NCBI GenBank assembly: GCA_002395155.1
Contig: DGWD01000028.1
Span: forward strand, 1 to 27,417
From: Treponema sp. UBA4267
Lineage (GTDB): Bacteria > Spirochaetota > Spirochaetia > Treponematales > Treponemataceae
Length of the DNA stretch: 27,417 nucleotides
Direction: 5' to 3'
Part shown: positions 1 to 6,367 of the stretch, piece by piece
Layout of the letters: each line of letters starts with the position of its first letter
Position numbering within the stretch: position 1 is the first letter of the stretch
The notes under the pieces: model-generated
Told to the model about the DNA's origin: nothing
The model's input: the letters and a program-made list of their open reading frames with translations, nothing else
Database searches by the model: none
Translations under genes and position numbers: made by a program

Positions 1-57
1 TAATTCTTTATACTCTCTTATATTTCCCAGATTGATTATTTCTTTATAAAATTCCAT
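1..57 (-). CDS. Partial cassette gene, unknown product (first 19 codons)
   Basis: The minus strand opens a reading frame at the ATG of 57-55. It reads MEFYKEIINLGNIREYKEL and runs off the left edge without a stop. An AGGAA ribosome binding site lies six bases upstream. The frame starts about 40 bases after the right-hand core of the attC site at 93-160, which is where a cassette gene should begin. The fragment is too short to assign a family. It is called a gene because of the ribosome binding site, the open frame and the cassette context. Confidence 0.55.
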   Translation of the reverse strand, partial: MEFYKEIINLGNIREYKEL

Positions 58-75
58 TTTTTATTCCTAATAAAG

Positions 76-91
76 CAGGCCAGTGTGCCTG
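76..91 (-). other. Cassette-head hairpin (cassette 3)
   Basis: CAGGC (76-80) and GCCTG (87-91) form a five-base-pair stem around the loop CAGTGT. It lies just past the attC core, at the leading end of cassette 3. It corresponds in place and loop sequence to the hairpins at 2577-2591 and 5508-5522, but its stem sequence differs. This suggests the structure is kept rather than the primary sequence. Confidence 0.5.
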
Positions 92-92
92 T

Positions 93-160
93 CGTCATAA
101 CAATTGCTTAAACCGCAAACCGGCTTGACCGGTTTGTCGGCTTTGAAGCTTTGTTATGCC
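93..160 (-). other. attC: attC recombination site of cassette 2
   Basis: The outer arms CATAACAA (96-103) and TTGTTATG (151-158) are perfect inverted repeats. Inside them lie GCTT/AAGC, AAA/TTT, CCG/CGG and CAAACCGG/CCGGTTTG around the loop CTTGA. Three bases are unpaired, all on one arm, as in folded integron attC sites. The arm carrying them indicates that the site reads 5' to 3' on the minus strand, so it belongs to the gene at 218-2512, which ends 58 bases away. The core on the cassette-3 side is GTTATGA on the minus strand, with exchange expected between positions 101 and 100. The core is not a perfect GTTRRRY. Confidence 0.85.
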
Positions 161-186
161 TTGTTACTACAAAAATATATCTTTTA

Positions 187-206
187 GCGGCAGCACCGAC
201 TGCCGC
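187..206 (-). other. GC-rich hairpin between gene end and attC (cassette 2)
   Basis: GCGGCAG (187-193) and CTGCCGC (200-206) pair around a six-base loop. The flanks TTTTAGCGGC and GCCGCGT resemble the hairpin at 2758-2772, which sits in the same place of cassette 1. No U-tract follows on the minus strand, so it is not a classic terminator. It may protect the 3' end of the mRNA. Confidence 0.45.
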
Positions 207-217
207 GTACAATAGAT

Positions 218-2512
218 TTACTTCAAGAATTCATACTCAAATAAAATAGGAACAATTTCTGAATTATAATAATTTTTACACAATTCTTTCATTGCCTGTA
301 AATCTGAATGTACCTGGATGTTATTATACACCGTTTTTCCAGTTATTTCATCGGTATATGATGTATCTATTTCTGCAAAGATTTGATAAATACCGTAAGT
401 TAATTCTTTCCTATATTCTTTTGTTTCTTTTACATGATTTAACAAGGTCGAATATAATTCGAGAATTGTCTTTTCTGTTTCGTTTGCCTTTAAATTTTTT
501 ATATCTTTTGAAGCAACGGTTTCTCCGTTTGTCGTATCCAAACAGAGTTCATTTCTATAAAAACGACCATCTGAACCTGTAAAACTTCGGCAGTGATTCT
601 GCATTTCAATGCATGTGAACAAAAGACATTTCAAAAAGAAATTGTTTAATTTCCCATTTTTTGCGTCAGCAAAAAATGTTTCCGCTTTATCGGCGCTTTT
701 CATAATTCTTGCTCTTTCTGTCCATTCTCGGTTGTAAGTTATGTAACGGCTTGCAGCGAACATAGGCAAAGACTGCATATAATTTGTCGTCCTTACATAA
801 AAACCATTTCCATCATATTCTCCAGTTCGGAGTAAATGCACGCTTGCATCAGGATTGTCAAAATTTGCCCCTTTTACGGCAAGATAACCAATTATGTTTT
901 TATTAAAATACGGAGTTTGTCTTACAGAACTTCTATTTTTATCTATTTCAGTTCCATCAAAATCTAACAGAACTCCGTCCGCTGTATCTTCATATTTTCT
1001 TTTGTCGTAGTATTTTTCACTGAAAAGACTGAAACATTGCTTGATTGGCAGTTTCACTTCTGCCAAAAGACAATTATCTTTTTCGTTTATATCAAACCCT
1101 TTTATTTCAAATTCGCTGACATCTGAATTTTCATTGCTCCATAATGCACACATAATGCAGGCATCGATATTTGTGTGGAAATGCCTTCGATTAAAGGCAT
1201 ACCCATCTAAAAATTTTTTATTTATCAAATGCTGAGCTTTCCAATACTTTACAGGAGAAAATACAATATAACTGTCAGTTGGTTGTCTAAGATAAAATTT
1301 AAAGGCGGACCAGATAAAAGCGTTTCCCAAATCATTTGAAACTGTGCCTCTGACTTCCTTTTTCATTTCCGTAACAACATATGACTGTTTCCAAGCGGAT
1401 GATTCTTTTCCTTTACCAGTCTTCTGGTGTTCAATGGATGTTGTTTCGGCATACGGTGGATTTTCAAAGAGGATAATTGTACATTTCGAATTATCAATGT
1501 ATTGTTTAATTACTTCATTTTCCACGTATTCTTTTGAAAGTGCGTCTGCACCGTTTACAAGGCCAGCGTTGAAAGTTTCCTTTGTTTCTGTGGGCGGAAT
1601 AATTGCCTTAACTTTTGAACCGATAAGTTCCTGTAATACTTTATATTCGTAATACTCGATTGTAGAAACTATGCAGTGTTTTAGCTCTTCATCTGTTAAA
1701 GCTGCTTCCAGGTTTCCTGTTCCAGCACAGCGGTCAAGAATAATGTAATCATTACCTTCTGGAACTCGTTCAATTGCTTTCCTTACAAGCTCGGCTGCTT
1801 TCTGGGCGTAAAGAGGGTGGGTATAAAAAGCACCGAGATTTTTCTTTAGGATTGTGTCGTTAAGTTTATCCATAAGATAATTGAACTTGACGTTTGTTTC
1901 ACCTTCATATGCATAAATAAAATCTTTGAAAACAGTTGGATTTCTGATTTCTCCGATTGTTTTATGTTTGCCTTTTTCATCGCCAAGAAAATCTTCTTTT
2001 CTTGCGGTTGGCTTTACTTTATAAAAGGCAGAAGCCCAGCCGACAATACAGTTTTCATCAATGTGGATTTTTGTAAAATCATTTTCCTTCAAAACCGCGA
2101 TTAAATTTTCTGTTTCTATTGATTTTGAATAGTCAAATATTTGTTCTGGTTCGCCACCGATAAAGCCTGAATTATTTTTTGAAGCACCACCGTTATATAA
2201 TTTTTCTATGAATTCAAGATAGTTTTCTGATTTGTACAAATATGATTTTGTTGAGTTTAAATCTACAATTACAATATTTGCAGGAACAGGAGTTCCTTTT
2301 ATTCTTAATGCAGAAAGATATTTTATACATTGAAACAGAACTTCATTTAAATCTTTTACGGAAAGTTTAAATTCAATTAAATTGCCATTTAATACTCCGT
2401 CATTATTATTTGCAATAATATCTTCAACTGTTAAATTAGGATTTATTCTTGGCAGAAACTGATTATAAAAATCTAACTGACCGTCTTTTTCAGATGTATA
2501 TTTTTCAGACAT
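218..2512 (-). CDS. Single-chain type II restriction enzyme / N6-adenine DNA methyltransferase
   Basis: The 764-residue protein probably both cuts and methylates DNA. Near the N terminus a D38-x8-E47-F-K49 pattern with a following beta strand fits a PD-(D/E)xK nuclease. A methyltransferase core follows: LGAFYTHPLYAQ near 226-237, the S-adenosylmethionine motif I CAGTGN (262-267), and the catalytic motif IV NPPY (351-354) of gamma-type N6-adenine enzymes. The C-terminal 350 residues probably include target recognition. The start ATG has AGGAAG seven bases upstream. It is the only gene of cassette 2, bounded by attC sites at 93-160 and 2595-2660, and no separate specificity or nuclease gene is present. 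I saw no clear promoter of its own. The family call is firm, but nuclease activity and target site are inferred or unknown. Confidence 0.8.
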   Translation of the reverse strand: MSEKYTSEKDGQLDFYNQFLPRINPNLTVEDIIANNNDGVLNGNLIEFKLSVKDLNEVLFQCIKYLSALRIKGTPVPANIVIVDLNSTKSYLYKSENYLEFIEKLYNGGASKNNSGFIGGEPEQIFDYSKSIETENLIAVLKENDFTKIHIDENCIVGWASAFYKVKPTARKEDFLGDEKGKHKTIGEIRNPTVFKDFIYAYEGETNVKFNYLMDKLNDTILKKNLGAFYTHPLYAQKAAELVRKAIERVPEGNDYIILDRCAGTGNLEAALTDEELKHCIVSTIEYYEYKVLQELIGSKVKAIIPPTETKETFNAGLVNGADALSKEYVENEVIKQYIDNSKCTIILFENPPYAETTSIEHQKTGKGKESSAWKQSYVVTEMKKEVRGTVSNDLGNAFIWSAFKFYLRQPTDSYIVFSPVKYWKAQHLINKKFLDGYAFNRRHFHTNIDACIMCALWSNENSDVSEFEIKGFDINEKDNCLLAEVKLPIKQCFSLFSEKYYDKRKYEDTADGVLLDFDGTEIDKNRSSVRQTPYFNKNIIGYLAVKGANFDNPDASVHLLRTGEYDGNGFYVRTTNYMQSLPMFAASRYITYNREWTERARIMKSADKAETFFADAKNGKLNNFFLKCLLFTCIEMQNHCRSFTGSDGRFYRNELCLDTTNGETVASKDIKNLKANETEKTILELYSTLLNHVKETKEYRKELTYGIYQIFAEIDTSYTDEITGKTVYNNIQVHSDLQAMKELCKNYYNSEIVPILFEYEFLK

Positions 2513-2576
2513 ACTTTTCTTCCTTTTGTTTTTAAGAAATTTGTATGTCCGAAAATTTTAAATACTAAAATTCATC

Positions 2577-2591
2577 CGGCTCAGTGAGCCG
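2577..2591 (-). other. Cassette-head hairpin (cassette 2)
   Basis: CGGCTCAGTGAGCCG is a perfect 7-1-7 palindrome. It folds as CGGCT/AGCCG around a five-base loop. The same 15 bases recur at 5508-5522 at the head of cassette 1. It lies only four bases from the attC core at 2595, at the 5' end of the next gene's leader. Confidence 0.55.
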
Positions 2592-2594
2592 TGG

Positions 2595-2660
2595 GCATAA
2601 CAATGAGTTAAACCGCAAACCGGCTTGACCGGTTTGTCGGCTTTGAACTTCTTGTTATAC
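2595..2660 (-). other. attC: attC recombination site of cassette 1
   Basis: ATAACAA (2597-2603) pairs with TTGTTAT (2652-2658). The inner part from AAACCGCAAACCGG to CGGCTTTGAA is identical to the site at 93-160. Next to the outer arm, GCTT/AAGC of the first site is replaced by AGTT/AACT, so both sides changed together and pairing is kept. The three extrahelical bases sit at the same places. On the minus strand the right core is GTTATGC, with exchange expected between 2601 and 2600. The site ends the cassette carrying the EcoRII-type pair. Confidence 0.88.
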
Positions 2661-2938
2661 GAAATTATTTCTTATACAGAATTGGATTTCTAAAATCCTT
2701 TTTTTTATGAAAATTCTGTATGACCATTTGAAGCGTATGCTTCTATTATTGTTTTAAGCGGCGTAAAGCCGCGTTCTAATACTATCTTGCTTCGCCCTAA
2801 AGCTAAATCATTTATTTCAGAAAGCAAGCTTGACTTGCTTTCTGAAATAAACCTCTTTTTCTATAACCGCTTCTTTGTCTTAGCCCTAAAGTTCAATTTC
2901 ATTTTTTCATCGGGCTTGAACCGATGAAAAAATATTCC
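2661..2938 (-). other. Hairpin-rich 3' region of cassette 1, no gene
   Basis: No coding region is convincing here. Successive inverted repeats fill it: 2674-2683 with 2712-2721 (10 bp) enclosing GGATTT/AAATCC; GAAGC/GCTTC near 2730-2743; GCGGC/GCCGC at 2758-2772; a perfect 18-bp stem at 2811-2828 with 2834-2851, loop CTTGA; and a perfect 13-bp stem at 2901-2913 with 2921-2933, loop GCTTGAA. The last one, nearest the stop codon of the endonuclease gene, has A/T-rich outer arms and could act as a terminator in either direction. The CTTGA loop also occurs in the attC sites. Confidence 0.55.
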
Positions 2939-4111
2939 TTATTTCTCAATTTCTTTTATATACTCGATAAACTTTTTTACAGTCCAAATATCATTCTGAT
3001 ATTTTTCGGGATATGTCTTTATATATTTTTCTGGAACAACCAAGACAACTTTTTCACTTTTCATTTCTTCCAATTGTGCAGAAGAAATACCTTGTTGAAG
3101 TGTACACAAGAATTTATTTTTAGAGCGTAATCTGTCAGCTTCATTCAATACCTGCCTCCAACGATCTTTGCAAGTTGTTTTTGCGGCAAGCGAAGCGAGT
3201 TTATCGACAGGAAATGAAGCATCATGATAAGATTCGACTGACGGAAAAATGAAATCTGGCTTTTTATTTCCCTCTGTTACAGCTTGAGGTGTAAAAGTTA
3301 TAGAATTACCAGTAAACAATGAACTTAAATGATGTTCCAAACTTTTTCCTGCGCGGCTTTTTCTTCTGTTTAAGACTTGATTTGCAAGTTCTATAAATTT
3401 CTCTACATCTGAAAATCCATTTTTTATAAGAACTCCGTATCTTTCATGTTCTATAGCTCTGAAAAGACGATATTCTACTTCAGTCCAATCAAGCAATTTA
3501 TCATCAGGTCGCAATTGAATATTTTCTTCATGGTCAAAAACTAAATTTTGAATTCTTTGTGCGGCAAGTGACATTTGCTCTGATGAAGGGAAATCTGTTG
3601 TTAAAGTTTTTATGAATTCTTGAATAGCTAGATTTTCTTTTTCATCGAGTGATGTTAAATCTGTATTAAGCAAGCAGTTTGTTTCTGTTGGTGTAATTCC
3701 AAAGTAATCAAGAAAATATTCTATTTCATCTTCTGTTTCAAGAACATAACCTTTATAAGATGAATCTTTTTGTTTTAGAATTACAACCAAGGAACCAGTA
3801 TAGTCTGGTTTTAAAAATGGAAAATTTCTACCAAATCCTGTAATTCGATATTCATTTCTTGTCCCTTGCCCATAGTATTTAAAATGTGCATCGGTTTCAA
3901 AATCGTCCTGCCATTTTATTTTGTTGAATTCCTCTTTGTTTTGACCTTTTATACCGGGAGTATCAAATATAAGCGGAACAGAATTTTTAGGTATGTAAAT
4001 TCCACTTTGATGCCCACCAGTTTCTCCTGTATCGTTTGCAGAAAGAAATTTACAAAATATTCTTTCACTATTTGCAGTGTCTGCAATAACTTTTGATGCG
4101 ATGTTTTCCAT
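2939..4111 (-). CDS. EcoRII-family type II restriction endonuclease
   Basis: This 390-residue protein matches the two-domain layout of EcoRII, which cuts before CCWGG. The N-terminal effector domain shows GGHQSGIYIP near residues 32-41. The C-terminal catalytic domain runs from RAGKSLEHHL (253-262) through KPDFIFPS (284-291) to AAKTTCKDRWRQVLNEADR (309-327). D286 and K311 fit the PD...xK metal-binding core. The length is close to EcoRII (about 400). The gene follows the methyltransferase gene with a 10-base gap, and its AGGG ribosome binding site overlaps that gene's TAG stop, which suggests translational coupling and methylase-first expression. The recognition sequence is inferred from the family. 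CCWGG words occur in this window, so no strong avoidance is evident by eye. Confidence 0.9.
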   Translation of the reverse strand: MENIASKVIADTANSERIFCKFLSANDTGETGGHQSGIYIPKNSVPLIFDTPGIKGQNKEEFNKIKWQDDFETDAHFKYYGQGTRNEYRITGFGRNFPFLKPDYTGSLVVILKQKDSSYKGYVLETEDEIEYFLDYFGITPTETNCLLNTDLTSLDEKENLAIQEFIKTLTTDFPSSEQMSLAAQRIQNLVFDHEENIQLRPDDKLLDWTEVEYRLFRAIEHERYGVLIKNGFSDVEKFIELANQVLNRRKSRAGKSLEHHLSSLFTGNSITFTPQAVTEGNKKPDFIFPSVESYHDASFPVDKLASLAAKTTCKDRWRQVLNEADRLRSKNKFLCTLQQGISSAQLEEMKSEKVVLVVPEKYIKTYPEKYQNDIWTVKKFIEYIKEIEK

Positions 4112-4121
4112 AATTTAATCC

Positions 4122-5417
4122 CTAAATTGTCATTTTTCTTTCCGCATAAATGCGTTCTGTTTTTTTGTTTTCTTTTTCAATAATTTGCATAAGCATTGGT
4201 TTTATAAATTCTGCTACTGCATGAAATAAAGGAACGACTACAGAATTTCCAAACTGTTTATATGCCCTTGTATCTGAAACAGGAATTATGTAATCGTCTG
4301 GATACCCCATAAGTCTTGCACATTCTCGCGGAGTTAATCTGCGAGGATTTTTATTTTCACCCTGGTAAACTAAAATTTCAGAACCGTCTTTGTAGTATCT
4401 CGCAGAAAGAGTTCTTGCAATATCATCGGGCTTTACTAGACCGTATCCAAAACCATTTCCCATCGAACGATGTTTTTGCGCATAAGCCTGCAAGTAGGCC
4501 CACAGATTGTCAGTAAGAGTATATTTATCCAAGACTTTATTGTTTTCGAAATCAAAGTATTTATCTCCATCTTGGATTAATTTGGGTTCTGTTCCGTCTG
4601 TCTTATGAAGAATAGTTGAAAGCTTTATTTCACCTTTAGGTGGAAGCACCATGTCCTCTAGAGAGAATTTTATTTTATCTCGGAAACCAACTATAACAAT
4701 TCTTTCTCTATGTTGAGGGACCCAGCTTTGTCCGTCAATAATTTTGTAATCACAAGTGTAGCCGAGGTCTTTTGTAAGAGTTTCCCAAATTACCTCGAAA
4801 GTATGTCCTTTATCATGCGATTTAAGGTTTTTTACATTTTCTAAAACAAAAACTTTTGGCTTTTTTTCTTGTATGATTCTCGCAACATCAAAGAAAAGCG
4901 TTCCTTGCGTTTTGTCTTCAAAACCTGTTGGTCTTCCCAATGACTTCTTTTTTGAAACTCCTGCAATAGAAAAAGGCTGACAAGGAAAACCTGCAAGAAG
5001 CACATCGTGGTCGGGAATATCCGTTGCATTTACTTTTGTTATGTCACCGTTAATCTGATGTTTTGAAGGGTAGTTGTTGCTGTAAGTTTTTTGTGCGTAT
5101 TCATCCCATTCCGAAGTATAAAGGCATTTTCCGCCTGCCTGCTCAAAGCCCTTTCGGATTCCGCCGATTCCTGCAAACAAATCGATAAAAGTAAAATCGC
5201 CTTGTCGTTCATCATTGTCTTGTGCTGCGATTTTGCGGGAGAGCATATTTACAAGCCTGTCGGCAACAAAACTCTTTGGTGCAACGCTACCGTTCATCCA
5301 TCGATGGATTGTGCTTTGGTTTACTTGAAATTCGGTTGCAATATCTGCAATGGAATAAAGTTGTGTAACTTGTGAAAGTAATTCTGATATAGAACCTTGA
5401 ATGAATGTTTGTTGCAT
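4122..5417 (-). CDS. dcm: DNA (cytosine-5)-methyltransferase, Dcm / M.EcoRII type
   Basis: This 431-residue enzyme methylates cytosine C5 and protects DNA from the adjacent EcoRII-type nuclease. Residues about 22-45 form a helix-turn-helix (IADIATEFQVNQSTIHRWMNG). The ten-motif C5 core follows: motif I FIDLFAGIGGIRKGFEQAGG (77-96), motif IV GFPCQPFSIAG with nucleophile C146, motif VI LENV (192-195), motif VIII QHRERI (235-240), and the GNSVVVPLF motif near the C terminus. M.EcoRII has a similar N-terminal extension and is reported to repress its own transcription. The gene starts at an ATG with a GAAGGGGA ribosome binding site and has its own sigma70-like promoter with a palindrome over the -10. 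It is the first gene of cassette 1. Confidence 0.93.
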   Translation of the reverse strand: MQQTFIQGSISELLSQVTQLYSIADIATEFQVNQSTIHRWMNGSVAPKSFVADRLVNMLSRKIAAQDNDERQGDFTFIDLFAGIGGIRKGFEQAGGKCLYTSEWDEYAQKTYSNNYPSKHQINGDITKVNATDIPDHDVLLAGFPCQPFSIAGVSKKKSLGRPTGFEDKTQGTLFFDVARIIQEKKPKVFVLENVKNLKSHDKGHTFEVIWETLTKDLGYTCDYKIIDGQSWVPQHRERIVIVGFRDKIKFSLEDMVLPPKGEIKLSTILHKTDGTEPKLIQDGDKYFDFENNKVLDKYTLTDNLWAYLQAYAQKHRSMGNGFGYGLVKPDDIARTLSARYYKDGSEILVYQGENKNPRRLTPRECARLMGYPDDYIIPVSDTRAYKQFGNSVVVPLFHAVAEFIKPMLMQIIEKENKKTERIYAERKMTI

Positions 5418-5449
5418 AATTTCCCCTTCTTATTTATTTGGGATATATA

Positions 5450-5483
5450 ATTGCATTATGCAATATTTATTCCCCATTGTCAA
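5450..5483 (-). promoter_or_regulatory. Promoter and palindromic operator candidate for dcm
   Basis: On the minus strand TTGACA (5483-5478) and CATAAT (5460-5455) are 17 bases apart, a near-consensus sigma70 promoter. The -10 is embedded in a perfect 7-1-7 palindrome, ATTGCATTATGCAAT, at 5450-5464. A protein bound there would block transcription. The methyltransferase's own helix-turn-helix is the obvious candidate. Confidence 0.75.
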
Positions 5484-5498
5484 TTAGGGATTTACTAC

Positions 5499-5522
5499 AA
5501 AAAAAAGCGGCTCAGTGAGCCG
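5499..5522 (-). terminator. Cassette-head hairpin with U-tract (cassette 1)
   Basis: CGGCTCAGTGAGCCG (5508-5522) is followed on the minus strand by C and eight T residues (5506-5499). This is an intrinsic terminator shape. It sits between the core site and the dcm promoter, so it would stop read-through from toxIN into the array. The same hairpin in cassette 2 lacks the T-run. Confidence 0.65.
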
Positions 5523-5525
5523 TCC

Positions 5526-5534
5526 GTATAACAA
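5526..5534 (-). other. attI: Integron core site, attI or array-entry junction
   Basis: Minus-strand TTGTTATAC is followed by a spacer and the cassette-head hairpin, exactly as after the attC cores. It marks the integrase-proximal end of cassette 1, with exchange expected between 5532 and 5531. The other side (5535-5671) does not fold into a convincing attC. The simplest reading is the primary attI site, but a degenerate attC of an upstream toxIN cassette cannot be excluded. Confidence 0.6.
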
Positions 5535-5671
5535 ATATTATCCATATCCACCATAATACTTTTCTACTGCACGGAACTGTCAGTATAAGTTGAGGATTTG
5601 GATTCTTTATATCTCCAATATACAACAAGTTAGATGAAAAGGATAGAATTTTATGTGGATACATGTAAGAC

Positions 5672-6115
5672 TTATAGTCCAAGTTCTTTAAGGAAATATT
5701 TTAATGTACAGAACTGAAAATCTTTATTTTCAGGGATATTTGGATTTTCTTTTCTTCGAGATATATACTTCTTAAATGCATTAAGAAATACTGTAAATTG
5801 GTACTTAATCTTACTCTCGTCAAACTTGATATAATTAAATTCGTATTCATTGATTATAGGATAGTCATTTTCTTTTAACCATTTATCAGTAATAATGGGA
5901 ATTGATTTTTCAAAGTCTAGACCTGAATTTTTCTTTTTATCAGTTATATAACAATACTTTTTTGCTCTGTTCATTGAAGTTCTGAACGGTATTGCAAATT
6001 TCATGGTTTCAGTTTGAATGACCAGAATAACATAAGGTCTGTTATCCTTTTGCATTAATTCAGGATAATCCTTATGAGTTTTGAAAAATTCTTCTGATAA
6101 ATAACGGAGCTCCAT
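5672..6115 (-). CDS. toxN: Type III toxin-antitoxin endoribonuclease, ToxN/AbiQ/TenpN family
   Basis: This 147-residue toxin should cut RNA and be held inactive by the structured RNA made just upstream. Family-like features are the N-terminal MELRYLSEEFFKTH, the RPYVILVIQ strand (26-34), FAIPFRTSM (40-48), and YCYITDKKKNSGLDF (54-68), all in the usual order and at the usual length. TenpN-type proteins seem closest from memory. The ATG has AAAGGA upstream, and a terminator separates it from the antitoxin repeats, the standard order for this class. Many members abort phage infection. It lies between the integrase and the core site of the array. The family is supported by both protein and RNA, and the subfamily is tentative. 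Confidence 0.87.
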   Translation of the reverse strand: MELRYLSEEFFKTHKDYPELMQKDNRPYVILVIQTETMKFAIPFRTSMNRAKKYCYITDKKKNSGLDFEKSIPIITDKWLKENDYPIINEYEFNYIKFDESKIKYQFTVFLNAFKKYISRRKENPNIPENKDFQFCTLKYFLKELGL

Positions 6116-6127
6116 GTGTATTCCTTT

Positions 6128-6165
6128 AAAAAAAATAAGACCTTAACATAAAAATGTTAAGGTCT
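6128..6165 (-). terminator. Intrinsic terminator between toxI and toxN
   Basis: AGACCTTAACAT (6138-6149) and ATGTTAAGGTCT (6154-6165) form a perfect 12-bp stem with an AAAA loop. On the minus strand it is followed by TA and eight T residues (6135-6128). Leaky termination here would give excess antitoxin RNA and some toxin mRNA, as in known type III loci. Confidence 0.92.
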
Positions 6166-6285
6166 GAAAAGTCCTTCAATCAGTCTTTTTTAGTTTTACA
6201 AGGACACGACTTATGTCCTTACCTTCAATTAAGCCTTCTTTATTTTTACATGGACAAGCTTTATGTCCATAAACCTTCAGGACTA
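6128..6285 (-). ncRNA. toxI: ToxI-type antitoxin RNA with two pseudoknot repeats
   Basis: From a predicted start near 6285 the RNA carries two imperfect tandem repeats of 52 nt (6273-6222) and 49 nt (6221-6173), each ending in TTGAAGG. Each has a 7-bp hairpin with a 7-nt loop: ATGGACA/TGTCCAT in the first and AAGGACA/TGTCCTT in the second, a compensatory change. The loop then pairs downstream, AAGC with GCTT in the first and AGTC with GACT in the second, a second covarying helix. This is an H-type pseudoknot, the fold of known type III antitoxins, which are cut into repeat units by the toxin. The repeats are longer than the 36 nt of classical ToxI. Confidence 0.87.
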
Positions 6286-6291
6286 TTTTAG

Positions 6292-6320
6292 AATATAATT
6301 TGAGTTAATTCAAAAGTCAA
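6292..6320 (-). promoter_or_regulatory. toxIN promoter
   Basis: On the minus strand TTGACT (6320-6315) and TATATT (6297-6292) are separated by 17 bases, a strong sigma70-like promoter. Transcription should begin near 6285, immediately before the first repeat. Confidence 0.8.
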
Positions 6321-6367
6321 GCATTTTGATAAATCGCTATGAACTAACCAGACCTACATGTAATTTG

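Noticed and set aside
5526..5640. A possible long attC that would make toxIN itself a cassette (ATCTAAC on the minus strand near 5636-5630 as left core, GTTATAC at 5532-5526 as right core).
   Set aside because: The roughly 110 bases between them pair poorly and lack the inner stem of the two clear attC sites. GTTAGTT near 6345 as a matching entry site is also weak. Kept only as an alternative to attI.
6173..6280. CRISPR array.
   Set aside because: There are only two to three imperfect units, tandem without unique spacers. The covarying pseudoknot and the adjacent toxN gene explain them as a type III antitoxin.
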